From Hippasteria phrygiana (lineage: Eukaryota > Echinodermata > Asteroidea > Valvatida > Goniasteridae): a stretch of DNA of 64,000 nucleotides. A program made the translations under genes and the position numbers. The notes beneath the pieces are model-generated. The model was not told the DNA's origin, ran no database searches, and saw nothing but the letters and a program-made list of their open reading frames with translations. The stretch covers positions 682,001-746,000 of the forward strand of contig JAZGUH010000120.1 of assembly GCA_037893225.1 (NCBI GenBank), in the 5' to 3' direction. Each line of letters starts with the position of its first letter. Position 1 is the first letter of the stretch. Below are positions 23,076-36,000 of the stretch, in pieces.

Positions 23076-26000
23076 GTGCGGGAATGCAGACAAATTCGTT
23101 CGAAAAACCTACTCGTTTATCTCGGCCACCATTCGGCTGAACTTGGGTCTGAGGAGCTGGATATTGGTATGGATGTTGCTGAGAAGTCACTCTTTCCAAC
23201 AGTATCAAGATTGGGCGCAATTTCGTTCAACATCGGGTCGAAAAACGGCGTCATTTGGGGCCCAAGGTGCGTGGTGGAGGTCTCGGCTAGTCCCATTGTA
23301 TAGCATGTGAAGTTATGCGGGAATGCAGAACAATTCGTTCCAAAAACCTACTCGCTTATCTCGGCCACCATTCGGCTGAACTTGGGTCCGAGGAGCTGGA
23401 TATTGGTCTGGATGTTGCTGAGAAGTCACTCTTTCCAACAGTATCAAGATTGGGCGCAAATTCGTTCAACATCGGGTCGAAAAACGGCGTCATTTGGGGC
23501 CCAAGTTGAGTGGTGGGGGTGTCGGCTAGTCCAATTGTATAGCATGTGCAGTTATGGGGGAATGCAGAAAAATTAGTTCGAAAAACCTACTCGCTTATCT
23601 CGGCCACCATTCGGCTGAACTTGGGTCTGAGGAGCTTGATATTGGTCTGGATGTTGCTGAGAAGTCACTCTTTCCAACAGTATCAAGATTGGGCGCAATT
23701 TCCTTCAACATCGGGTCGAAAAACGGCGTCATTTGGGGCCCAAGTTGCGTGGTGGGGGTCTCGGGTAGTCCCATTGTATAGCATGTGCAGTTGTGCGGGA
23801 ATGCAGAAAAATTAGATCGAAAAACCTACTCGCTTATCTCGGCCACCATTCGGCTGAACTTGGGTCCGAGGAGCTGGATATTGGTCTGGATGTTGCTGAG
23901 AAGTCACTCTTTCCAACAGTATCAAGATTGGGCGCAAATTCGTTCAACATCGGGTCGAAAAACGGCGTCATTTGGGGCCCAAGTTGAGTGGTGGGGGTCT
24001 CGGCTAGTCCCATTGTATAGCATGTGCAGTTATGCGGGAATGCAGAAAAATTAGATCGAAAAACCTACTCGCTTATCTCGGCCACCATTCGGCTGAACTT
24101 GGGTCTAAGGAGCTTGATATTGGTCTGGATGTTGCTGAGAAGTCACTCTTTCCAACAGTATCAAGATTGAGCGCAATTTCGTTCAACATCGGGTCGAAAA
24201 ACGGCGTCATTTGGGGCCCAAGTTGCGTGGTGGGGGTGTCGGCTAGTGCCATTGTATAGCATGTGCAGTTATGCGGGAATGTAGAAAGATTACTTCGAAA
24301 AACCTACTCGCTTATCTCGGCCACTATTCGGCTGAACTTGGGTCTGAGGAGCTGGATATTAATCTGGATGTTGCTGAGAAGTCACTCTTTCCAACAGTAT
24401 CAAGATTGTGTGCAATTTCGTTCAACATCGGGTCGAAAAACGGCGTCATTTGGGGCCCAAGTTGCGTGGTGGGGGTGTCGGCTAGTCCCATTGTATAGCA
24501 TGTGCAGTTGTGCGGGAATGCAGAAAGATTACTTCGAAAAACCTACTTGCTTATCTCGGCCACTATTCGGCTGAACGTGGGTCTGAGGAGCTGGATATTG
24601 GTCTGGATGTTGCTGAGAAGTCACTCTTTCCAACAGTATCAAGATTGTGTGCAATTTCGTTCAACATCGGGTCGAAAAACGGCGTCATTTGGGGGCCCAA
24701 GTTGCGTGGTGGGGGTGTCGGCTAGTCCCATTGTATAGCATGTGCAGTTATGCGGGAATGCAGACAAATTCGTTCCACAAACCAACTCGTTTATCTCGGC
24801 CACCATTCGGCTGAACTTGGGTCTGAGGAGCTGGATATTGGTATGGATGTTGCTGAGAAGTCACTCTTTCCAACAGTATCAAGATTGGGCGCAATTTCGT
24901 TCAACATCGGGTGGAAAAAACGGCGTCATTTGGGGCCCAAGTTGCGTGGTGGGGGTGTCGGCTAGTCCCATTGTATAGCATGTGAAGTTATGCGGGAATG
25001 CAGACAAATTAGTTCAAAAAACCTACTCGCTTATCTCGGCCACCATTCGGCTGAACTTGGGTCTGAGGAGCTGAATATTGGTCTGGATGTTGCTGAGAAG
25101 TCACTCTTTCCAACAGTATCAAGATTGAGCGCAATTTCGTTCAACATCGGGTCGAAAAACGGCGTCATTTGGGGCCCAAGTTGCGTGGTGGGGGTGTCGG
25201 CTAGTCCCATTGTATAGCATGTGCAGTTGTGCGGGAATGCAGAAAGATTACTTCGAAAAACCTACTTGCTTATCTCGGCCACTATTCGGCTGAACGTGGG
25301 TCTGAGGAGCTGGATATTGGTCTGGATGTTGCTGAGAAGTCACTCTTTCCAACAGTATCAAGATTGTGTGCAATTTCGTTCAACATCGGGTCGAAAAACG
25401 GCGTCATTTGGGGGCCCAAGTTGCGTGGTGGGGGTGTCTGCTAGTCCCATTGTATAGCATGTGCAGTTATGCGGGAATGCAGACAAATTCGTTCGACAAA
25501 CCTACTCGTTTATCTCGGCCACCATTCGGCTGAACTTGGGTCTGAGGAGCTGGATATTGGTATGGATGTTGCTGAGAAGTCACTCTTTCCAACAGTATCA
25601 AGATTGGGCGCAATTTCGTTCAACATCGGGTCGAAAAACGGCGTCATTTGGGGCCCAAGTTGCGTGGTGGGGGTGTCGGCTAGTCCCATTGTATAGCATG
25701 TGAAGTTATGCGGGAATGCAGACAAATTAGTTCAAAAAACCTACTCGCTTATCTCGGCCACCATTCGGCTGAACTTGGGTCTGAGGAGCTGAATATTGGT
25801 CTGGATGTTGCTGAGAAGTCACTCTTTCCAACAGTATCAAGATTGTGTGCAATTTCGTTCAACATCGGGTCGAAAAACGGCGTCATTTGGGGCCCAAGTT
25901 GCGTGGTGGGGGTGTCGGCTAGTCCCATTGTATAGCATGTGCAGTTGTGCGGGAATGCAGAAAGATTACTTCGAAAAACCTACTTGCTTATCTCGGCCAC

Positions 26001-28576
26001 TATTCGGCTGAACGTGGGTCTGAGGAGCTTGATATTGGTCTGGATGTTGCTGAGAAGTCACTCTTTCCAACAGTATCAAGATTGTGTGCAATTTCGTTCA
26101 ACATCGGGTCGAAAAACGGCGTCATTTGGGGGCCCAAGTTGCGTGGTGGGGGTGTCTGCTAGTCCCATTGTATAGCATGTGCAGTTATGCGGGAATGCAG
26201 ACAAATTCGTTCGACAAACCTACTCGCTTATCTCGGCCACCATTCGGCTGAACTTGGGTCTGAGGAGCTGGATATTGGTATGGATGTTGCTGAGAAGTCA
26301 CTCTTTCCAACAGTATCAAGATTGGGCGCAATTTCGTTCAACATCGGGTCGAAAAACGGCGTCATTTGGGGCCCAAGTTGCGTGGTGGGGGTGTCGGCTA
26401 GTCCCATTGTATAGCATGTGAAGTTATGCGGGAATGCAGAAAAATTAGTTCAAAAAACCTACTCGCTTATCTCGGCCACCATTCGGCTGAACTTGGGTCT
26501 GAGGAGCTGAATATTGGTCTGGATGTTGCTGAGAAGTCACTCTTTCCAACAGTATCAAGATTGTGTGCAATTTCGTTCAACATCGGGTCGAAAAACGGCG
26601 TCATTTGGGGCCCAAGTTGCGTGGTGGGGGTGTCGGCTAGTCCCATTGTATAGCATGTGCAGTTGTGCGGGAATGCAGACAAATTCGTTCGACAAACCTA
26701 CTCGTTTATCTCGGCCACCATTCGGCTGAACTTGGGTCTGAGGAGCTGGATATTGGTATGGATGTTGCTGAGAAGTCACTCTTTCCAACAGTATCAAGAT
26801 TGGGCGCAATTTCGTTCAACATCGGGTCGAAAAACGGCGTCATTTGGGGCCCAAGGTGCGTGGTGGGGGTCTCGGCTAGTCCCATTGTATAGCATGTGAA
26901 GTTATGCGGGAATGCAGAACAATTAGTTCCAAAAACCTACTCGCTTATCTCGGCCACCATTCGGCTGAACTTGGGTCTGAGGAGCTGAATATTGGTCTGG
27001 ATGTTGCTGAGAAGTCACTCTTTCCAACAGTATCAAGATTGTGTGCAATTTCGTTCAACATCGGGTCGAAAAACGGCGTCATTTGGGGCCCAAGTTGCGT
27101 GGTGGGGGTGTCGGCTAGTCCCATTGTATAGCATGTGCAGTTGTGCGGGAATGCAGACAAATTCGTTCGAAAAACCTACTCGTTTATCTCGGCCACCATT
27201 CGGCTGAACTTGGGTCTGAGGAGCTGGATATTGGTATGGATGTTGCTGAGAAGTCACTCTTTCCAACAGTATCAAGATTGGGCGCAATTTCGTTCAACAT
27301 CGGGTCGAAAAACGGCGTCATTTGGGGCCCAAGGTGCGTGGTGGGGGTCTCGGCTAGTCCCATTGTATAGCATGTGAAGTTATGCGGGAATGCAGAACAA
27401 TTCGTTCCAAAAACCTACTCGCTTATCTCGGCCACCATTCGGCTGAACTTGGGTCCGAGGAGCTGGATATTGGTCTGGATGTTGCTGAGAAGTCACTCTT
27501 TCCAACAGTATCAAGATTGGGCGCAAATTCGTTCAACATCGGGTCGAAAAACGGCGTCATTTGGGGCCCAAGTTGAGTGGTGGGGGTGTCGGCTAGTCCA
27601 ATTGTATAGCATGTGCAGTTATGGGGGAATGCAGAAAAATTAGTTCGAAAAACCTACTCGCTTATCTCGGCCACCATTCGGCTGAACTTGGGTCTGAGGA
27701 GCTTGATATTGGTCTGGATGTTGCTGAGAAGTCACTCTTTCCAACAGTATCAAGATTGGGCGCAATTTCCTTCAACATCGGGTCGAAAAACGGCGTCATT
27801 TGGGGCCCAAGTTGCGTGGTGGGAGTCTCGGGTAGTCCCATTGTATAGCATGTGCAGTTGTGCGGGAATGCAGAAAAATTAGATCGAAAAACCTACTCGC
27901 TTATCTCGGCCACCATTCGGCTGAACTTGGGTCCGATGAGCTGGATATTGGTCTGGATGTTGCTGAGAAGTCACTCTTTCCAACAGTATCAAGATTGGGC
28001 GCAAATTCGTTCAACATCGGGTCGAAAAACGGCGTCATTTGGGGCCCAAGTTGAGTGGTGGGGGTCTCGGCTAGTCCCATTGTATAGCATGTGCAGTTAT
28101 GCGGGAATGCAGAAAAATTAGATCGAAAAACCTACTCGCTTATCTCGGCCACCATTCGGCTGAACTTGGGTCTAAGGAGCTTGATATTGGTCTGGATGTT
28201 GCTGAGAAGTCACTCTTTCCAACAGTATCAAGATTGAGCGCAATTTCGTTCAACATCGGGTCGAAAAACGGCGTCATTTGGGGCCCAAGTTGCGTGGTGG
28301 GGGTGTCGGCTAGTCCCATTGTATAGCATGTGCAGTTATGCGGGAATGTAGAAAGATTACTTCGAAAAACCTACTCGCTTATCTCGGCCACTATTCGGCT
28401 GAACTTGGGTCTGAGGAGCTGGATATTAATCTGGATGTTGCTGAGAAGTCACTCTTTCCAACAGTATCAAGATTGTGTGCAATTTCGTTCAACATCGGGT
28501 CGAAAAACGGCGTCATTTGGGGCCCAAGTTGCGTGGTGGGGGTGTCGGCTAGTCCCATTGTATAGCATGTGCAGTT
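23076..28576 (+). repeat. 17-mer duplication unit (4,067 bp) and start of its second copy
   Basis: Monomers 23076, 23315, 23554, 23793, 24032, 24271 and 24510 recur at 27143, 27382, 27621, 27860, 28099, 28338 and 28577, offset 4,067 bp. Markers shared by both copies are GAACAATTCGTTCC, AGTTATGGGGGAATGC and ATATTAATCTGG. Past 24510 the better match switches to an offset of 3,348 bp (25229 to 28577, 25947 to 29295, 26904 to 30252). The two offsets differ by 719 bp, exactly one trimer, so copy 1 carries one more trimer than copy 2. Confidence 0.85.
24510..26664 (+). repeat. Three tandem trimers A-B-C (719, 718, 718 bp)
   Basis: Trimer copies are 24510-25228, 25229-25946 and 25947-26664. Each has A (240 bp, GAAAGATTACTTCGAAAAAC, CCTACTTGC, TTTGGGGGCCC), B (GACAAATTCG, GGTATGGATG) and C (TTCAAAAAACC, CTGAATATTGG, GATTGTGTGC or a variant). 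The first B monomer (24750) has an extra A in GGGTGGAAAAAACGG, which makes that trimer 719 bp. Copies 2 and 3 share GGTGTCTGCTAGTCCC in A, where copy 1 has GTGTCGGC. Confidence 0.9.
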
Positions 28577-30012
28577 GTGCGGGAATGCAGAAAGATTACT
28601 TCGAAAAACCTACTTGCTTATCTCGGCCACTATTCGGCTGAACGTGGGTCTGAGGAGCTGGATATTGGTCTGGATGTTGCTGAGAAGTCACTCTTTCCAA
28701 CAGTATCAAGATTGTGTGCAATTTTGTTCAACATCGGGTCGAAAAACGGCGTCATTTGGGGGCCCAAGTTGCGTGGTGGGGGTGTCTGCTAGTCCCATTG
28801 TATAGCATGTGCAGTTATGCGGGAATGCAGACAAATTCGTTCGACAAACCTACTCGTTTATCTCGGCCACCATTCGGCTGAACTTGGGTCTGAGGAGCTG
28901 GATATTGGTATGGATGTTGCTGAGAAGTCACTCTTTCCAACAGTATCAAGATTGGGCGCAATTTCGTTCAACATCGGGTCGAAAAACGGCGTCATTTGGG
29001 GCCCAAGTTGCGTGGTGGGGGTGTCGGCTAGTCCCATTGTATAGCATGTGAAGTTATGCGGGAATGCAGACAAATTAGTTCAAAAAACCTACTCGCTTAT
29101 CTCGGCCACCATTCGGCTGAACTTGGGTCTGAGGAGCTGAATATTGGTCTGGATGTTGCTGAGAAGTCACTCTTTCCAACAGTATCAAGATTGTGTGCAA
29201 TTTCGTTCAACATCGGGTCGAAAAACGGCGTCATTTGGGGCCCAAGTTGCGTGGTGGGGGTGTCGGCTAGTCCCATTGTATAGCATGTGCAGTTGTGCGG
29301 GAATGCAGAAAGATTACTTCGAAAAACCTACTTGCTTATCTCGGCCACTATTCGGCTGAACGTGGGTCTGAGGAGCTTGATATTGGTCTGGATGTTGCTG
29401 AGAAGTCACTCTTTCCAACAGTATCAAGATTGTGTGCAATTTCGTTCAACATCGGGTCGAAAAACGGCGTCATTTGGGGGCCCAAGTTGCGTGGTGGGGG
29501 TGTCTGCTAGTCCCATTGTATAGCATGTGCAGTTATGCGGGAATGCAGACAAATTCGTTCGACAAACCTACTCGTTTATCTCGGCCACCATTCGGCTGAA
29601 CTTGGGTCTGAGGAGCTGGATATTGGTATGGATGTTGCTGAGAAGTCACTCTTTCCAACAATATCAAGATTGGGCGCAATTTCGTTCAACATCGGGTCGA
29701 AAAACGGCGTCATTTGGGGCCCAAGTTGCGTGGTGGGGGTGTCGGCTAGTCCCATTGTATAGCATGTGAAGTTATGCGGGAATGCAGAAAAATTAGTTCA
29801 AAAAACCTACTCGCTTATCTCGGCCACCATTCGGCTGAACTTGGGTCTGAGGAGCTGAATATTGGTCTGGATGTTGCTGAGAAGTCACTCTTTCCAACAG
29901 TATCAAGATTGTGTGCAATTTCGTTCAACATCGGGTCGAAAAACGGCGTCATTTGGGGCCCAAGTTGCGTGGTGGGGGTGTCGGCTAGTCCCATTGTATA
30001 GCATGTGCAGTT
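28577..30012 (+). repeat. Two tandem trimers A-B-C
   Basis: Trimer copies are 28577-29294 and 29295-30012. They repeat 25229-26664 at 3,348 bp, including GGTGTCTGCTAGTCCC in both A monomers and GGAGCTTGATATTGG in the second A monomer. A private CAATTTTGTTC occurs near 28730 and CCAACAATATC near 29656. Confidence 0.88.
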
Positions 30013-33000
30013 GTGCGGGAATGCAGACAAATTCGTTCGACAAACCTACTCGTTTATCTCGGCCACCATTCGGCTGAACTTGGGTCTGAGGAGCTGGATA
30101 TTGGTATGGATGTTGCTGAGAAGTCACTCTTTCCAACAGTATCAAGATTGGGCGCAATTTCGTTCAACATCGGGTCGAAAAACGGCGTCATTTGGGGCCC
30201 AAGGTGCGTGGTGGGGGTCTCGGCTAGTCCCATTGTATAGCATGTGAAGTTATGCGGGAATGCAGAACAATTAGTTCCAAAAACCTACTCGCTTATCTCG
30301 GCCACCATTCGGCTGAACTTGGGTCTGAGGAGCTGAATATTGGTCTGGATGTTGCTGAGAAGTCACTCTTTCCAACAGTATCAAGATTGTGTGCAATTTC
30401 GTTCAACATCGGGTCGAAAAACGTCGTCATTTGGGGCCAAAGTTGCGTGGTGGGGGTGTCGGCTAGACCCATTGTATAGCATGTGCAGTTGTGCGGGAAT
30501 GCAGAAAGATTACTTCGAAAAATCTACTCGCTTATCTCGGCCACTATTCGGCTGAACGTGGGTCTGAGGAGCTGGATATTGGTCTGGATGTTGCTGAGAA
30601 GTCACTCTTTCCAACAGTATCAAGATTGGGCGCAATTTCGTTCAACATTGGGTCGAAAAACGGCGTCATTTGCGGGCCCAAGTTGCGTGGTGGGGGTGTC
30701 GGCTAGTCCAATTGTATAGCATGTGCAGTTATGCGGGAATGCAGAAAAATTAGTTCGAAAAACCTACTCGCTTATCTCGGCCAACATTCGGCTGAACTTG
30801 GGTCTGAGGAGCTTGATATTGGTCTGGATGTTGCGGAGAAGTCACTCTTTCCAACAGTATCAAGATTGGGCGCAATTTCCTTCAACATCGGGTCGAAAAA
30901 CGGCGTCATTTGGGGCCCAAGTTGCGTGGTGGGGGTCTCGGCTAGTCCCATTGTATAGCATGTGCAGTTATGCGGGAATGCAGAAAAATTAGATCGAAAA
31001 ACCTACTCGCTTATCTCGGCCACCATTCGGCTGAACTTGGGTCCGAGGAGCTGGATATTGGTCTGGATGTTGCTGAGAAGTCACTCTTTCCAACAGTATC
31101 AAGATTGGGCGCAAATTCGTTCAACATCGGGTCGAAAAACGGCGTCATTTGGGACCCAAGTTGAGTGGTGGGGGTCTCGGCTAGTCCCATTGTATAGCAT
31201 GTGCAGTTATGCGGGAATGCAGAAAAATTAGATCGAAAAACCTACTCGCTTATCTCGGCCACCATTCGGCTGAACTTGGGTCTAAGGAGCTTGATATTGG
31301 TCTGGATGTTGCTGAGAAGTCACTCTTTCCAACAGTATCAAGATTGAGCGCAATTTCGTTCAACATCGGGTCGAAAAACGGCGTCATTTGGGGCCCAAGT
31401 TGCGTGGTGGGGGTGTCGGCTAGTCCCTTTGTATAGCATGTGCAGTTATGCGGGAATGTAGAAAGATTACTTCGAAAAACCTACTCGCTTATCTCGGCCA
31501 CTATTCGGCTGAACTTGGGTCTGAGGAGCTGGATATTGATCTGGATGTTGCTGAGAAGTCACTCTTTCCAACAGTATCAAGATTGTGTGCAATTTCGTTC
31601 AACATCGGGTGGAAAAACGGCGTCATTTGGGGCCCAAGTTGCGTGGTGGGGGTGTCGGCTAGTCCCATTGTATAGCATGTGCAGTTATGCGGGAATGCAG
31701 AAAAATTAGATCGAAAAACCTACTCGCTTATCTCGGCCACCATTCGGCTGAACTTGGGTCCGAGGAGCTGGATATTGGTCTGGATGTTGCTGAGAAGTCA
31801 CTCTTTCCAACAGTATCAAGATTGTGTGCAATTTCGTTCAACATCGGGTCGAAAAACGGCGTCATTTGGGGCCCAAGTTGCGTGGTGGGGGTGTCGGCTA
31901 GTCCCATTGTATAGCATGTGCAGTTGTGCGGGAATGCAGAAAGATTACTTCGAAAAACCTACTTGCTTATCTCGGCCACTATTCGGCTGAACGTGGGTCT
32001 GAGGAGCTTGATATTGGTCTGGATGTTGCTGAGAAGTCACTCTTTCCAACAGTATCAAGATTGTGTGCAATTTCGTTCAACATCGGGTCGAAAAACGGCG
32101 TCATTTGGGGGCCCAAGTTGCGTGGTGGGGGTGTCTGCTAGTCCCATTGTATAGCATGTGCAGTTATGCGGGAATGCAGACAAATTCGTTCGACAAACCT
32201 ACTCGTTTATCTCGGCCACCATTCGGCTGAACTTGGGTCTGAGGAGCTGGATATTGGTATGGATGTTGCTGAGAAGTCACTCTTTCCAACAGTATCAAGA
32301 TTGGGCGCAATTTCGTTCAACATCGGGTCGAAAAACGGCGTCATTTGGGGCCCAAGTTGCGTGGTGGGGGTGTCGGCTAGTCCCATTGTATAGCATGTGA
32401 AGTTATGCGGGAATGCAGAAAAATTAGTTCAAAAAACCTACTCGCTTATCTCGGCCACCATTCGGCTGAACTTGGGTCTGAGGAGCTGAATATTGGTCTG
32501 GATGTTGCTGAGAAGTCACTCTTTCCAACAGTATCAAGATTGTGTGCAATTTCGTTCAACATCGGGTCGAAAAACGGCGTCATTTGGGGCCCAAGTTGCG
32601 TGGTGGGGGTGTCGGCTAGTCCCATTGTATAGCATGTGCAGTTGTGCGGGAATGCAGACAAATTCGTTCGACAAACCTACTCGTTTATCTCGGCCACCAT
32701 TCGGCTGAACTTGGGTCTGAGGAGCTGGATATTGGTATGGATGTTGCTGAGAAGTCACTCTTTCCAACAGTATCAAGATTGGGCGCAATTTCGTTCAACA
32801 TCGGGTCGAAAAACGGCGTCATTTGGGGCCCAAGGTGCGTGGTGGGGGTCTCGGCTAGTCCCATTGTATAGCATGTGAAGTTATGCGGGAATGCAGAACA
32901 ATTAGTTCCAAAAACCTACTCGCTTATCTCGGCCACCATTCGGCTGAACTTGGGTCTGAGGAGCTGAATATTGGTCTGGATGTTGCTGAGAAGTCACTCT

Positions 33001-36000
33001 TTCCAACAGTATCAAGATTGTGTGCAATTTCGTTCAACATCGGGTCGAAAAACGTCGTCATTTGGGGCCAAAGTTGCGTGGTGGGGGTGTCGGCTAGACC
33101 CATTGTATAGCATGTGCAGTTGTGCGGGAATGCAGAAAGATTACTTCGAAAAATCTACTCGCTTATCTCGGCCACTATTCGGCTGAACGTGGGTCTGAGG
33201 AGCTGGATATTGGTCTGGATGTTGCTGAGAAGTCACTCTTTCCAACAGTATCAAGATTGGGCGCAATTTCGTTCAACATTGGGTCGAAAAACGGCGTCAT
33301 TTGCGGGCCCAAGTTGCGTGGTGGGGGTGTCGGCTAGTCCAATTGTATAGCATGTGCAGTTATGCGGGAATGCAGAAAAATTAGTTCGAAAAACCTACTC
33401 GCTTATCTCGGCCAACATTCGGCTGAACTTGGGTCTGAGGAGCTTGATATTGGTCTGGATGTTGCGGAGAAGTCACTCTTTCCAACAGTATCAAGATTGG
33501 GCGCAATTTCCTTCAACATCGGGTCGAAAAACGGCGTCATTTGGGGCCCAAGTTGCGTGGTGGGGGTCTCGGCTAGTCCCATTGTATAGCATGTGCAGTT
33601 ATGCGGGAATGCAGAAAAATTAGATCGAAAAACCTACTCGCTTATCTCGGCCACCATTCGGCTGAACTTGGGTCCGAGGAGCTGGATATTGGTCTGGATG
33701 TTGCTGAGAAGTCACTCTTTCCAACAGTATCAAGATTGGGCGCAAATTCGTTCAACATCGGGTCGAAAAACGGCGTCATTTGGGACCCAAGTTGAGTGGT
33801 GGGGGTCTCGGCTAGTCCCATTGTATAGCATGTGCAGTTATGCGGGAATGCAGAAAAATTAGATCGAAAAACCTACTCGCTTATCTCGGCCACCATTCGG
33901 CTGAACTTGGGTCTAAGGAGCTTGATATTGGTCTGGATGTTGCTGAGAAGTCACTCTTTCCAACAGTATCAAGATTGAGCGCAATTTCGTTCAACATCGG
34001 GTCGAAAAACGGCGTCATTTGGGGCCCAAGTTGCGTGGTGGGGGTGTCGGCTAGTCCCTTTGTATAGCATGTGCAGTTATGCGGGAATGTAGAAAGATTA
34101 CTTCGAAAAACCTACTCGCTTATCTCGGCCACTATTCGGCTGAACTTGGGTCTGAGGAGCTGGATATTGATCTGGATGTTGCTGAGAAGTCACTCTTTCC
34201 AACAGTATCAAGATTGTGTGCAATTTCGTTCAACATCGGGTGGAAAAACGGCGTCATTTGGGGCCCAAGTTGCGTGGTGGGGGTGTCGGCTAGTCCCATT
34301 GTATAGCATGTGCAGTTATGCGGGAATGCAGAAAAATTAGATCGAAAAACCTACTCGCTTATCTCGGCCACTATTCGGCTGAACTTGGGTCTGAGGAGCT
34401 TGATATTGGTCTGGATGTTGCTGAGAAGTCACTCTTTCCAACAGTATCAAGATTGTGTGCAATTTCGTTCAACATCGGGTCGAAAAACGGCGTCATTTGG
34501 GGGCCCAAGTTGCGTGGTGGGGGTGTCTGCTAGTCCCATTGTATAGCATGTGCAGTTATGCGGGAATGCAGACAAATTCGTTCGACAAACCTACTCGTTT
34601 ATCTCGGCCACCATTCGGCTGAACTTGGGTCTGAGGAGCTGGATATTGGTATGGATGTTGCTGAGAAGTCACTCTTTCCAACAGTATCAAGATTGGGCGC
34701 AATTTCGTTCAACATCGGGTCGAAAAACGGCGTCATTTGGGGCCCAAGTTGCGTGGTGGGGGTGTCGGCTAGTCCCATTGTATAGCATGTGAAGTTATGC
34801 GGGAATGCAGAAAAATTAGTTCAAAAAACCTACTCGCTTATCTCGGCCACCATTCGGCTGAACTTGGGTCTGAGGAGCTGAATATTGGTCTGGATGTTGC
34901 TGAGAAGTCACTCTTTCCAACAGTATCAAGATTGTGTGCAATTTCGTTCAACATCGGGTCGAAAAACGGCGTCATTTGGGGCCCAAGTTGCGTGGTGGGG
35001 GTGTCGGCTAGTCCCATTGTATAGCATGTGCAGTTGTGCGGGAATGCAGACAAATTCGTTCGACAAACCTACTCGTTTATCTCGGCCACCATTCGGCTGA
35101 ACTTGGGTCTGAGGAGCTGGATATTGGTATGGATGTTGCTGAGAAGTCACTCTTTCCAACAGTATCAAGATTGGGCGCAATTTCGTTCAACATCGGGTCG
35201 AAAAACGGCGTCATTTGGGGCCCAAGGTGCGTGGTGGGGGTCTCGGCTAGTCCCATTGTATAGCATGTGAAGTTATGCGGGAATGCAGAACAATTAGTTC
35301 CAAAAACCTACTCGCTTATCTCGGCCACCATTCGGCTGAACTTGGGTCTGAGGAGCTGAATATTGGTCTGGATGTTGCTGAGAAGTCACTCTTTCCAACA
35401 GTATCAAGATTGTGTGCAATTTCGTTCAACATCGGGTCGAAAAACGTCGTCATTTGGGGCCAAAGTTGCGTGGTGGGGGTGTCGGCTAGACCCATTGTAT
35501 AGCATGTGCAGTTGTGCGGGAATGCAGAAAGATTACTTCGAAAAATCTACTCGCTTATCTCGGCCACTATTCGGCTGAACGTGGGTCTGAGGAGCTGGAT
35601 ATTGGTCTGGATGTTGCTGAGAAGTCACTCTTTCCAACAGTATCAAGATTGGGCGCAATTTCGTTCAACATTGGGTCGAAAAACGGCGTCATTTGCGGGC
35701 CCAAGTTGCGTGGTGGGGGTGTCGGCTAGTCCAATTGTATAGCATGTGCAGTTATGCGGGAATGCAGAAAAATTAGTTCGAAAAACCTACTCGCTTATCT
35801 CGGCCAACATTCGGCTGAACTTGGGTCTGAGGAGCTTGATATTGGTCTGGATGTTGCGGAGAAGTCACTCTTTCCAACAGTATCAAGATTGGGCGCAATT
35901 TCCTTCAACATCGGGTCGAAAAACGGCGTCATTTGGGGCCCAAGTTGCGTGGTGGGGGTCTCGGCTAGTCCCATTGTATAGCATGTGCAGTTATGCGGGA

